Source: Sinomonas atrocyanea
Lineage (GTDB): Bacteria > Actinomycetota > Actinomycetes > Actinomycetales > Micrococcaceae
NCBI RefSeq assembly: GCF_030812675.1
Contig: NZ_JAUSTE010000021.1
Location: forward strand, 1-35,658
Direction of reading: 5' to 3'
Length of the DNA: 35,658 bases
Position 1 is the first letter of the stretch; every line of letters starts with the position of its first letter. The notes under the pieces were generated by a model. The model ran no database searches, had not been told where the DNA came from, and was given only the letters and a program-made list of their open reading frames with translations. Positions 6,634 through 14,508 of the stretch are shown here, one piece after another. The translations under genes were made by a program, and so were the position numbers.

Positions 6634-8196
6634 CTACGGCGCCACGGCGGCGGGCGAGCCGGCGGACGACGCCGGGTGCTCGCCGTCGTGCGTCGAGGCG
6701 TCACCGTGGGAGGCGAGGTACTCCTCGTCGCTCACGTCGGCCCGGATGCCGAGCGGGACCCCGTGGTGGATGCGGCTCTTGAAGCGCGGGTAGCCGAGGG
6801 CGAGGTAGAGCAGGCCCGAGGTCAGGGTGCCGGCGAGCCAGGAGAGGTCCACGCCGCCCATGGCGGTGGCGATGGGGCCCTGGAGGAGCGGATCGCCGCC
6901 GTACATGAACAGCCACGTCATGATCAGGCCGGCGAGGAAGGAGATGAGGGCGATCGGGTTGACGGCCTTGAGGCGCGTGTCCTTGGGGTCCAGGAAGAGG
7001 TAGCCGAAGTTCTTGTGCTTGCGCTCGAACACGAAGTAGTGGACCGCCATGATGCCGCCCCAGGTCGCGACCCACGCGACGATGGCGCCGAGCCAGCTGT
7101 CCAGGAGCGCCGCGAAGTCCTCGGCGAAGAGGAAGAAGATCACCGCGACCATGGACAGGCAGCCCACAACGATGGAGAGCGCGCGCCGGCCGATGCGGAT
7201 GTCGAGGGCCTGGGCGGCCACGCCGAACGTGTAGAGGTTGATGATGTTCGTGGCGATCGGGCCGTGGATCACGAGCAGGATCACCGGGATCGCCATGACG
7301 CCGAAGCTCTTGACGATCAGCTCGCCCGGGTCCGCCGTGCCGTTCATGGTCGCGAGGCTCGCGCCGAGCAGGCCCAGCCACACGACCGGGAGGAACTGGC
7401 CCAGGACCGAGGTGAAGTAGAGCTTCTTCTTCGGGATGCTCTTGGAGACGAAGCGGGAGTAGTCGGGGGCGTAGGTGAACCAGCCGATGCCCCAGCCGAT
7501 GCCGATCGCGGTCATGATCCCGGACATTGCGGCGATGCGCTCGCCGCCGGTGAGGATCGCGCCGGCCGGGCCCGCGTAGTGCCAGTCGATGGGCAGCTGG
7601 GTCCACGCGATGATGGACATCGCGACGAGGACGAGGAGGGTCGGCGGCATGGTGATGCGCTCGAACTTCGCGATCGCGCCGTAGCCGCGGTAGCAGATGG
7701 TCACCTGGATGCCCATGATCACGGCGGCGATGCCGATCTTCCAGGCCAGGTTCTGCTGGGTCGGATCGACCCAGCCGATCATGCCGAAGAGCGCCATGAC
7801 GAGGTCGAGGATGACCCACGTGTTCACGGCGGACCAGCCGACGGCGACGAGGGCCTGGATCGCCGCGGGGAGGTAGGCGCCGCGGCGGCCGAACGCCCCG
7901 CGGGCCAGGAGCATTCCGGTGGCGCCGGTCTTCTGTCCGAGCAGGACGAAGAAGCCGAAGCCGACCATGCCGATGACGTTGCCGAGGACGAGCACGGTCA
8001 TCGTGTCGGCGAGGCCGAGGCCCATGTTGATGCCGAGGGCACCGAGGATCCAGTTGATGGGGGCGACGTTGGCCCCAGCCCAGATCCAGAACTGCCCGGA
8101 GACCTTGGTGGTGCGAGCGGACTCGGGGACGGGCTGCAGCACGTCTTCGACGACGTGTGTGGCGTCCTCAGTCTTGCTCTGAGTGCGAAGGCTCAT
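6634..8196 (-). CDS. NCS1-family nucleobase/cation symporter (CodB-like), probable creatinine permease
   Basis: This 520-residue membrane protein of the nucleobase:cation symporter-1 family imports cyclic nitrogenous compounds such as cytosine, uracil, allantoin or hydantoins. An N-terminal tail of about 30 residues leads into the first helix (WIWAGANVAPINW, typical of the purine-cytosine permease branch), followed by many hydrophobic segments and a hydrophilic C-terminus. It lies directly upstream of creatininase on the same strand and divergent from the PucR-type regulator, which suggests that creatinine, a cytosine-like ring, is the cargo. This assignment is from context; cytosine or hydantoin transport is also possible. 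Confidence 0.9.
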   Translation of the reverse strand: MSLRTQSKTEDATHVVEDVLQPVPESARTTKVSGQFWIWAGANVAPINWILGALGINMGLGLADTMTVLVLGNVIGMVGFGFFVLLGQKTGATGMLLARGAFGRRGAYLPAAIQALVAVGWSAVNTWVILDLVMALFGMIGWVDPTQQNLAWKIGIAAVIMGIQVTICYRGYGAIAKFERITMPPTLLVLVAMSIIAWTQLPIDWHYAGPAGAILTGGERIAAMSGIMTAIGIGWGIGWFTYAPDYSRFVSKSIPKKKLYFTSVLGQFLPVVWLGLLGASLATMNGTADPGELIVKSFGVMAIPVILLVIHGPIATNIINLYTFGVAAQALDIRIGRRALSIVVGCLSMVAVIFFLFAEDFAALLDSWLGAIVAWVATWGGIMAVHYFVFERKHKNFGYLFLDPKDTRLKAVNPIALISFLAGLIMTWLFMYGGDPLLQGPIATAMGGVDLSWLAGTLTSGLLYLALGYPRFKSRIHHGVPLGIRADVSDEEYLASHGDASTHDGEHPASSAGSPAAVAP

Positions 8197-8311
8197 GTGA
8201 GACTACTTTCTCGTAGTGTTCGCTGGGGGAGCGAGTAGCCGGCTGCCTTCAAGCGTAGATGTGCGGCGCGTCACCACCTAGATACGTTGTGTCGCCCAGC
8301 CGAGGACTTGT

Positions 8312-8331
8312 GGGTGACAATCTGTCTACCC
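8312..8331. promoter_or_regulatory. Imperfect palindrome in the permease/pucR divergent gap
   Basis: GGGTGACA (8312-8319) and TGTCTACCC (8323-8331) form an inverted repeat with one extra base, 30 bp before the pucR-type start. It is a candidate operator for the PucR protein controlling itself and the permease. No second copy was found in the window. Confidence 0.4.
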
Positions 8332-8360
8332 GTGTTATCCCCGGCCGAGAGTGAGGCCCC

Positions 8361-9866
8361 ATGTCCCTGCCCCTGATCGAGATCCTTGCCGGCGGCGTGC
8401 TCGCCAGCGGGGCGCCCGTCGTGGTGGGCGGCCAGCGCGCGGTCGAGGGCGCGCGGGTCCGGTGGGTGCACTCGAGCGAGGTCCTCGAGATCGCGCCCCT
8501 CCTCTCGGGAGGCGAGCTCCTGCTGACCGGGGGCGCGGCGCTGCTCGCGCTCAAGCCCGGCGCGCAGGCGGAGTACGTCTGGAGCCTGGCCTCCCGGCGC
8601 GTTGCCGCGCTCGCCGTCGAGACCGCCGGCAGCGGGCGGCATCTCCCCGCCGAGCTCGTGTCCGCCGCGGACGAGGCCGGGCTGCCGCTCATCGAGCTGC
8701 GCCAGGTAGTGCCGTTCGTCGACGTGGCCGAGGCCGTGAACCGCAGGATCGTCTCGGGACAGGTGCACGCGCTCCAGGTGGCGGACGGCCTCTCGCAGGC
8801 GCTCACCGAGAGGATTGCGAGCTCGGGAGCGGTGCTGGGGCCGCTCGTGGGGCTCATCGCCGAGACCCTCGGGGTGCACGCGCGGGTGGTGGACACGCGC
8901 GGGGCACTGCTCGCCGCCGCCGGTCCGGACCCGGCGCCGCACGCCCACGGGCCCGACACCGAGCTCACGGTGGGCGGCATCGGCGCCGCACGGCTCGAGC
9001 TGGTGGGCGGCCCCCAGGCGGACGGCGAGCTGCTCGAGACCGCCCTCGCCCGGGTGCGGAGCATCGTCGCGCTGGCCCTCGCCCAGCAGCACCGGCCGAG
9101 CCTGGCCCGGCTCGCGGAGGACGAGCTCCTGCGCCTCATCGGGGCGGGGGGCGGAGGGGACCGTCTCATCGAGCTCTGCCAGGCGGCCGGGGTGGCACCC
9201 GACCAGCCCCTGGCCATGGCGGTGATCCGCCGCCCGGCGGACGGGGCCGCGGAGTTCGAGCAGCGGGCCCGCACCGCCCTGCCGACGGCTCTGCTGATCG
9301 TCGACGGGGCGTGGGTCGACATCCTCCTGGCCCTGCCCGCGCGCGCCGGCCACGGCGAGCGCGAGCGGCTCCTCGGGATGCTCCGGGACTCCGTGGAGGG
9401 CAAGGGGCTCACCGGGGCGCTCGGCCCGACGGCCCCGACCATCCGGCAGGCGGCCTTCTCGCTGGCGGAGGCGCGGGCCACGTGGCGGATCGGCCGCTCT
9501 TCGAAGTGGACGGACGCGATCTACGATGCCTCCGACTTCCTGGTCGAGCGCATGGCGGAGCGCTCGCTGTCGCGCGGCGCCGTCGATGCGCTCGTCGAGG
9601 AGTCGCTCGGCGAGCTGATCCGGCTCGACCAGCGCACGGGCGGCGAGCTGGTGCGCACGCTGGACGTCTGGATCACCGCCGGGTGCAATGCGACCGACGC
9701 GGCCGACATCCTCTTCCTCGAGCGCCAGTCGCTGCACAAGCGGCTCAGGCGCATCTTCGCGGCGATCGGCGGCGACCCGCGGGGCCGGGGGAAGCTCGGC
9801 GCGCTCGCCTTCGCGGTCAAGCTGGTCCGGGGCAACGCCCAGCTCCGCGACGACCCCCGCCCCTGA
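8361..9866 (+). CDS. PucR-family transcriptional regulator
   Basis: The 501-residue protein has an N-terminal PucR (purine catabolism regulator-like) domain over about residues 1-125, a middle GGDEF-like region, and a C-terminal PucR-type helix-turn-helix near residues 430-490 (ATDAADILFLERQSLHKRL). Members are usually activators of catabolic operons for purines, allantoin or related nitrogen compounds. It is divergently transcribed from the NCS1 permease-creatininase genes, the typical arrangement for a local activator. The ATG at 8361 follows a GAGTGAGG site. The ligand is plausibly creatinine or a metabolite, by context only. Confidence 0.9.
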   Translation: MSLPLIEILAGGVLASGAPVVVGGQRAVEGARVRWVHSSEVLEIAPLLSGGELLLTGGAALLALKPGAQAEYVWSLASRRVAALAVETAGSGRHLPAELVSAADEAGLPLIELRQVVPFVDVAEAVNRRIVSGQVHALQVADGLSQALTERIASSGAVLGPLVGLIAETLGVHARVVDTRGALLAAAGPDPAPHAHGPDTELTVGGIGAARLELVGGPQADGELLETALARVRSIVALALAQQHRPSLARLAEDELLRLIGAGGGGDRLIELCQAAGVAPDQPLAMAVIRRPADGAAEFEQRARTALPTALLIVDGAWVDILLALPARAGHGERERLLGMLRDSVEGKGLTGALGPTAPTIRQAAFSLAEARATWRIGRSSKWTDAIYDASDFLVERMAERSLSRGAVDALVEESLGELIRLDQRTGGELVRTLDVWITAGCNATDAADILFLERQSLHKRLRRIFAAIGGDPRGRGKLGALAFAVKLVRGNAQLRDDPRP

Positions 9867-9876
9867 CCCGGCGCCA

Positions 9877-9960
9877 CCCGTTTCGGGTACGCATCTCGTC
9901 GTGTTCTTCCCGTTTCGGGTACGCATCTCGTCGTGTTTTTCCCGTTTCGGGTACGACGGC
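9877..9960 (+). repeat. 32-bp tandem repeat, 2.6 units
   Basis: Units start at 9877, 9909 and 9941. Each begins CCCGTTTCGGGTACGCATCT and ends with a T-rich tail; the third unit is cut short. The first two differ at one base. The same motif with the same 32-bp period occurs in reverse orientation at 19434-19481, so it is a dispersed element of this genome. It is too short and too few to be a CRISPR. Confidence 0.85.
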
Positions 9961-10044
9961 GGCTGCGGCCTCCCGGAGGGCGGTGTCGCCCTCGGCGGCA
10001 CGTCGGACGAGCGGACCCTGCTCCAGGGGGTGCACAGTGGAGCC

Positions 10045-10506
10045 ATGCAGCACGTGATCCAGCTCCTCGCCGCCCTCGCGAATGGCCGCGCCCGCGCGCG
10101 CTTTGCCCGCATTGCGCTGGCCGGCGAAGAGGGGGTGGCGGCGGACCCCTCAGCGGACCGGCTGCTGCGCGCCGCCGGGGTGCTCGAGGAGCTCCCGGGC
10201 GGTGCGGTGCGGATCGACGAGGCTGCGCTCGCCGCGCTGCTGGCCCGGGCCAGGGCAGCGGCGCCGGCCAGGCCGGCGGGGAAGGTCGACCTCCTCCCGC
10301 GCCAGCGCGGACGCCGGCTCCAGCTCCTGCAGGAGCTCGCCGCGGCCGTCCTCGGCGAGGACGAGCGCGTGGCCGAACGCGAGCTCAATGCGCGCCTCTC
10401 CGAACGCGTGCTCGACATCCCCGGGGTGCGGCGCGCGCTCGTGGATGAGGGGATCGTGGCCAGGGAGGTCGACGGCAGCGCGTACTGGCGCTCCAGCGCC
10501 GGCTGA
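10045..10506 (+). CDS. DUF2087 domain-containing protein
   Basis: The 153-residue protein carries a C-terminal DUF2087 module (about residues 85-150). The line LPRQRGRRLQLLQEL, an ERELN motif and the ending DGSAYWR are characteristic. The N-terminal part (residues 1-70) looks like a small helical regulatory domain. DUF2087 is often found in ArsR-like or stand-alone putative DNA-binding proteins, but no function is established. The ATG at 10045 was chosen because the 32-bp repeat ends well upstream. No strong ribosome site is seen, so the start is uncertain. It converges with the MFS gene at 10616. Confidence 0.75.
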   Translation: MQHVIQLLAALANGRARARFARIALAGEEGVAADPSADRLLRAAGVLEELPGGAVRIDEAALAALLARARAAAPARPAGKVDLLPRQRGRRLQLLQELAAAVLGEDERVAERELNARLSERVLDIPGVRRALVDEGIVAREVDGSAYWRSSAG

Positions 10507-10541
10507 TGCCCCCATCGCGGGGGGCGTGCGTCGGACATGCA

Positions 10542-10580
10542 GAGACGCCCCGTCGCCGGGGACGACCTTGCGGGCGTCTC
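10542..10580. terminator. Probable bidirectional terminator between convergent genes
   Basis: GAGACGCCC (10542-10550) and GGGCGTCTC (10572-10580) form a 9-bp outer stem enclosing a smaller CCCC/GGGG hairpin. GGGCGTCTC is repeated at 10591-10599 and could compete for pairing. It lies between the DUF2087 gene and the convergent MFS gene. Confidence 0.55.
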
Positions 10581-10615
10581 CCCGGCAGCAGGGCGTCTCG
10601 CGAGGCGAGCGGCGC

Positions 10616-11974
10616 TCAGGCGCGCTGGGAGACCGAGCGGTTCGGCGCCGTCGTGCCTGCGTCGAGTGATCGGTGCGCCGTCTCCGGGAGCAGCCACGCC
10701 GCGACGAGCGCCCCGGCGGCGACGACGGTCAGGTAGATCGCGGGCGCCATGGGGTTGCCGGTGGTCGCGATGAGCCACGTCGCCACGAACGGCGCTGTCC
10801 CGCCGAAGACGGCATAGCTCACGTTGTAGGTGATGGCCGACGCGGTGTAGCGCACCTCGGTGGGGAAGACCTCCGAGAGCAGCACGGCGGTCACCACATT
10901 CGCGGTCACGGCGCCGACCGCGAGCAGCGCCTGCCCGCCGAGGGCCGCGCCGAACGCGCCGCCCGAGGCCAGCAGGTACGCCGGCACGGCGAGGGCACCG
11001 AGGAGCAGGGACGAGGCGACCATGGTGGGCCTGCGCCCGATCCGGTCGCAGACCCGGCCCAGGACCGGGGCGAGGGCCGCGGCGAACCCGAGGGCGATGA
11101 CGTTGCTGAACAGCACGAGGTCGGCGGGCATCTTCACGACCTCGCGCAGGAACGTGGTCATGTACGTGGAGAACGTGTAGAAGCTGAGGGCCGTGAGCGC
11201 GATGTACCCGCCCAGGATGAGCATCGGGCGCCACTGGAGCGCGAACGTCTGGCGGAGGGGAGCGTGCTCCTTGCCCCGCTGCGCTTCGAGGGCCGCCTGG
11301 AAGACCGGCGACTCGTCGAGCCGGCGCCGGATGTAGAACGCCACGATCCCCAGGGGCGCGGCGACGAGGAACGGGATGCGCCAGCCCCACGCGTTCATGG
11401 CGGCCGCGCCGAGTCCTGCCGTGAGCCCCCAGCACAGCAGGGCGGCCCCGCAGAACGAGCCGAACGTCGCGGCGGGCATCCAGGAGGAGTAGCGCGAGCG
11501 CTGGTCGGCGGGAGCGTGCTCGATCACGTACGCGACGGCGCCGGCGTACTCGCCGCCGGCGGAGAGGCCCTGGACGCTCCGAGCGAGCGTCAGGAGGAGA
11601 GGCGCGACGACGCCGACCGCGCCGAACGTCGGCAGGAGGCCGATGGCCATGGTGGCGCCCGACATGAGGAGGACGGTCAGGGCGAGCACGTGCTTGCGGC
11701 CGATCCTGTCGCCGAGGACGCCGAAGACGGCGCCGCCGATGGGCCGGAGCGCGAACGCGACCGCGAAGACGGCGAAGGTCTGGAGCAGGCCGACGACGTT
11801 GTCGCCTGCGGGGAAGAAGGCGTGCGCGAGCTGGGTCGCGAGGAAGCCGTACACGGCGAAGTCGAACCATTCGACGACGGTGCCGGCGGCTGCCGCGCCG
11901 GTGACCTTGCGGAGCACCGACTGGGGGACGGGGGCGGTCTGGCTGCCAGGGGTGGAAGAGGCTGCGGGGTTCAT
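10616..11974 (-). CDS. MFS transporter, MHS subfamily (second copy)
   Basis: The 452-residue 12-helix-type carrier has the MHS entry motif (AAGTVVEWFDFAVYGFLATQL, residues about 31-51) and GDRIGRK in the first cytoplasmic loop. It is related to the carrier at 4269-5642 but clearly diverged. It lies downstream of the N-carbamoylsarcosine amidase on the same strand, with a strong hairpin between. A substrate from the creatinine/N-methylhydantoin route is likely by position; which one cannot be told. Confidence 0.88.
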   Translation of the reverse strand: MNPAASSTPGSQTAPVPQSVLRKVTGAAAAGTVVEWFDFAVYGFLATQLAHAFFPAGDNVVGLLQTFAVFAVAFALRPIGGAVFGVLGDRIGRKHVLALTVLLMSGATMAIGLLPTFGAVGVVAPLLLTLARSVQGLSAGGEYAGAVAYVIEHAPADQRSRYSSWMPAATFGSFCGAALLCWGLTAGLGAAAMNAWGWRIPFLVAAPLGIVAFYIRRRLDESPVFQAALEAQRGKEHAPLRQTFALQWRPMLILGGYIALTALSFYTFSTYMTTFLREVVKMPADLVLFSNVIALGFAAALAPVLGRVCDRIGRRPTMVASSLLLGALAVPAYLLASGGAFGAALGGQALLAVGAVTANVVTAVLLSEVFPTEVRYTASAITYNVSYAVFGGTAPFVATWLIATTGNPMAPAIYLTVVAAGALVAAWLLPETAHRSLDAGTTAPNRSVSQRA

Positions 11975-12036
11975 GGGGCTCCCGGGAGGGTGGGATCGTT
12001 CGGGGGCGTCCGAGGTGCTCGACGCCAGAGTATGCG

Positions 12037-12071
12037 CAGCGCCCGCCGTCGGGCGAAGACGGCGGGCGCTG
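12037..12071 (-). terminator. 14-bp perfect hairpin after the amidase gene
   Basis: CAGCGCCCGCCGTC (12037-12050) pairs perfectly with GACGGCGGGCGCTG (12058-12071) across a 7-nt loop. It starts 11 bp past the amidase stop and has no U-tract, as is common in high-GC actinobacteria. It probably ends or attenuates the amidase transcript before the MFS gene. Confidence 0.65.
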
Positions 12072-12082
12072 GATGGTGCGGG

Positions 12083-12862
12083 TCAGGCCGGATCCGCGGG
12101 GGCCTCTACCTCGCGCTGGGGGTCCGAGAGGGTCTTCGGGACCGTCTCCTCGAACCGCGGGAGGCCATTGAGGTACTCCACCACCGAATCCGTGGACTCC
12201 ACGTCACCGAACTTGTTGTCGATGTCGTAGAGGTTCCACTGCACGACGCCCGGGACTCGGTCGCCGATGGTCTCCCTCGCGATGATCGGGCGGAACCCCT
12301 TGGCGATCGCGTCCTCGACGGTGTGGCGCACGCATCCGGCCGCGGTCGCGCCGGTCACGATCAGCGTGTCGATGCGGTTGGAGGTCAGGAAGAGCTCGAG
12401 GTTGGTCCCCGGGAATGCCGAGGCGCGGTTCTTCTCGATCACGACCTCGCCTTCCGCGGGCGCGATGCGGTCGTCGATCTGGGCCCAGTAGGAGTCCGCG
12501 GGAAGGGTCTCCACGGGGATCTTCGAGTACCACAGGCCCATGTCGTTGGTCCCGGAGGTGGCGTCGCGGTTGCGGTACACGTTCGTGGTGTAGAAGACCG
12601 GGACACCCTTGGCGCGCGCGGCCTCGTTGATCCGCTGGACATTCGGGATGATCTCCTCCATGCCCGGGCAGCTGAACGGGTGGCCCGGACGCGTCCAGGC
12701 GTTCGCGAGGTCGATGTGGATGACGGCGGGACGGTTGCCGTAGCCGATCCGACGCTTGAAGCCGCGCTCGTTGTAGATGCCGGTGCCGGCTTCGAATGCC
12801 TCCTCCAGCACGGCGGCGAGACGGGTCTCGATGTCCTGGCCCACTGCGATGTCCTGGCTCAT
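12083..12862 (-). CDS. N-carbamoylsarcosine amidohydrolase
   Basis: This enzyme hydrolyses N-carbamoylsarcosine to sarcosine, CO2 and ammonia, the last step of the N-methylhydantoin route. The 259-residue protein is a cysteine hydrolase of the isochorismatase-like superfamily. Its triad D51 (IHIDLANAW), K144 (VIEKNRASAF) and C177 (TAAGCVRHT) falls at exactly the numbers of the crystallised Arthrobacter enzyme. The ATG at 12860-12862 has a GAAGGAG site. It has its own promoter, with an operator filling the -35/-10 spacer. Its partner hyuAB is 1.6 kb away on the same strand, separated by an MFS gene. Confidence 0.95.
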   Translation of the reverse strand: MSQDIAVGQDIETRLAAVLEEAFEAGTGIYNERGFKRRIGYGNRPAVIHIDLANAWTRPGHPFSCPGMEEIIPNVQRINEAARAKGVPVFYTTNVYRNRDATSGTNDMGLWYSKIPVETLPADSYWAQIDDRIAPAEGEVVIEKNRASAFPGTNLELFLTSNRIDTLIVTGATAAGCVRHTVEDAIAKGFRPIIARETIGDRVPGVVQWNLYDIDNKFGDVESTDSVVEYLNGLPRFEETVPKTLSDPQREVEAPADPA

Positions 12863-12898
12863 GGCGTACTCCTTCGAATTTGCTCTAGATGAGGGTTG

Positions 12899-12915
12899 TT
12901 TGCTGCAGTAGCAAC
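12899..12915 (-). promoter_or_regulatory. Downstream GTTGC-N7-GCAAC-type operator of the amidase gene
   Basis: TTTGCTGCAGTAGCAAC matches the shared palindrome in 9 of 10 arm bases and lies in the amidase leader, about 40 bp past the predicted transcription start. Confidence 0.55.
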
Positions 12916-12946
12916 GACCGGAAGGCATGTGATCCAGCTCTCGTTC

Positions 12947-12989
12947 GTTGCTGTGTGACCAATCTATTTGCTGCCGGCGCAACAGACAA
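12947..12989 (-). promoter_or_regulatory. Amidase promoter with embedded operator pair
   Basis: On the minus strand TTGTCT (12984-12989) and TAGATT (12961-12966) are spaced by 17 bp. That spacer (12967-12983) is exactly the palindrome TTTGCTGCCGGCGCAAC. A second, weaker copy (GTTGC-N7-CCAAT, 12947-12963) starts 20 bp away and covers the -10 and start point. Binding here should block RNA polymerase. Confidence 0.7.
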
Positions 12990-13022
12990 GAGGTTCGGCG
13001 AACTTTCTCTCCCGGCCTCTTC

Positions 13023-14372
13023 CTAGTCTTGGCGGACGGTACGCGGGTTGACGTTCCGGGCCGCGAGGATGAGCAGCCCGGAGGCAAAGATGGGCACACA
13101 GCCGATCCAGAAGGCCGCCGTGCTCCACGTCCAGCCGGCGCCCAGGGCGAGCGTGACGAGGAAGCTGCTGATGATTGCCCCGACCTGACCGCTGGCGTTG
13201 ATGATCGAGCCGCCGGTGGCCCTCGTCCGTACGGGGAAGCTCTCGCCGTTGAAGAACAGCAGCGCGGAGAAAGGGCCGATGAGGAAGAACAGGCCGGCGC
13301 TGTAGAGCGCGACGACGATTCCGAAGTTCCCCGACGGCGCGAGCAGCATCGCCGTGAAGGAGGCACCGCACAGGACCCAGCCGATGGCGATCGTGTTGCG
13401 CCGGCCGATCCGGTCGCCCAGCCAGCCGTGGAACACGTAGCCGGCGAAGGCGGTGGCGTTGGAGACCACGAGGATCACAAGGGCGTTCGTGAACGGGATG
13501 TCCTTGCCGTCCGGGGCGCTCAGGAGGGACGTTCCGAGGATTGCGAACACGAGGACGCCCACCCAGTTCAGCAGGAACGAGAGGCCGATCACCACGGTCG
13601 AGCGCAGCGACTCTCCCCGGAACGCCTCGGCGAGGGGGGAGCCGTTGGTGTTCGCGTGCCGGTGCGCCTCGAACTGCGGGCTCTCCTTGAGCCAGCGCCC
13701 CGCGATCACGATGAAGACGGCAGGGAATGCCGCGACGACGAAGCACAGCGCCCAGCCGCCCACAGGGAACAGGAGGTAGATCGAGGCGGCCGCGAGCACC
13801 GAGCCGATGGGCCAGCCGGACTGGACGAGGGAGTAGATGAGGCCGCGGCGCCGTGCCTTGGCCGGATCGGCGTAGGCGTGGGCGAAGAGCTCGTTGAGGT
13901 AGGCGGCGTTGACGGACTGCTCGGCGTAGCCGAGGCCGGCGGCCGAGCGCACGAGGATGAGCAGGACGACGCCGATCCCGCCCACGAGGCCCACGGCCCA
14001 GCCCGCCACGGCGGTGAGGAGCGAGGCGATGGCCGCACCGACGACGGAGATAAGGATGCCCTTCCGGCGCCCGATCCGGTCCACCAGGGGGCCGACGGCG
14101 AACGCCACGAGCGCCGTGCCCGCGGTGACCCACGTGTTGACGGCCGTGGACTGCGCAGGGGCCCAGCCCACCTCGGTGGCGAGGACCGGCAGCAGGTTGC
14201 CGAACAGGACGAAGTCGTACACGGCGAACGTCCATGCGAAGAAGCAGATCCATGTGGCGATGCGGACGTCCCGGGGGGTGAGCTGCCCCGCGGTGGTAGG
14301 GGCCGCCGTCGTGCGCGCGGCGGGCGACCCTGACGCCTTGGTCGGGTCGAGGGTGCTTTCCATCGGTTCCAT
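13023..14372 (-). CDS. MFS transporter (third carrier of the island)
   Basis: The 449-residue carrier starts at the ATG 14370-14372, which has AGGAG five bases upstream; upstream in-frame ATGs lie in a hairpin region and were not chosen. After a Pro/Ala-rich tail of about 45 residues it has 12-helix-type hydrophobicity, with ICFFAWTFAVYDFVLFGNLLP as the first segment and GPLVDRIGRRKG and GWLGDRIGRRN in the two half-repeats. It sits between hyuAB and the carbamoylsarcosine amidase on the same strand, so N-methylhydantoin, hydantoin or creatinine are plausible cargoes. No residue settles this. Confidence 0.87.
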   Translation of the reverse strand: MEPMESTLDPTKASGSPAARTTAAPTTAGQLTPRDVRIATWICFFAWTFAVYDFVLFGNLLPVLATEVGWAPAQSTAVNTWVTAGTALVAFAVGPLVDRIGRRKGILISVVGAAIASLLTAVAGWAVGLVGGIGVVLLILVRSAAGLGYAEQSVNAAYLNELFAHAYADPAKARRRGLIYSLVQSGWPIGSVLAAASIYLLFPVGGWALCFVVAAFPAVFIVIAGRWLKESPQFEAHRHANTNGSPLAEAFRGESLRSTVVIGLSFLLNWVGVLVFAILGTSLLSAPDGKDIPFTNALVILVVSNATAFAGYVFHGWLGDRIGRRNTIAIGWVLCGASFTAMLLAPSGNFGIVVALYSAGLFFLIGPFSALLFFNGESFPVRTRATGGSIINASGQVGAIISSFLVTLALGAGWTWSTAAFWIGCVPIFASGLLILAARNVNPRTVRQD

Positions 14373-14427
14373 GAGTACTCCTGGGGTGAGGTGGCTGGTG
14401 AGCCGGAGGTGTGGATGGGCATGGAAA

Positions 14428-14467
14428 GGGCGGCCGGGTGGGACGCTGTGCGTCCCCCCGGCCGCCC
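14428..14467 (-). terminator. 18-bp hairpin between hyuAB and the MFS gene
   Basis: GGGCGGCCGGG..GGGACGC (14428-14446, with one bulged T) pairs with GCGTCCC-CCCGGCCGCCC (14450-14467) around a TGT loop. In the minus direction it is followed by a short T run (TTTCC). It lies about 40 bp past the hyuAB stop and about 55 bp before the MFS start, so it may be a partial terminator that sets carrier expression below hydantoinase. Confidence 0.65.
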
Positions 14468-14508
14468 CAGTGACTGGATTCAATGCGGTACTGCTGGGTG
14501 TTGCGGAA

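Noticed and set aside
5734-8238. Very long plus-strand open frame opposite creatininase and the NCS1 permease
   Set aside because: Its translation is rich in Asp/Glu/Arg/Gly/His with no recognisable domain, and it mirrors two well-supported minus-strand genes; an artefact of high GC.
9877-9960. CRISPR-like array
   Set aside because: Units are contiguous with no unique spacers, only 2.6 copies, and no cas genes are nearby.
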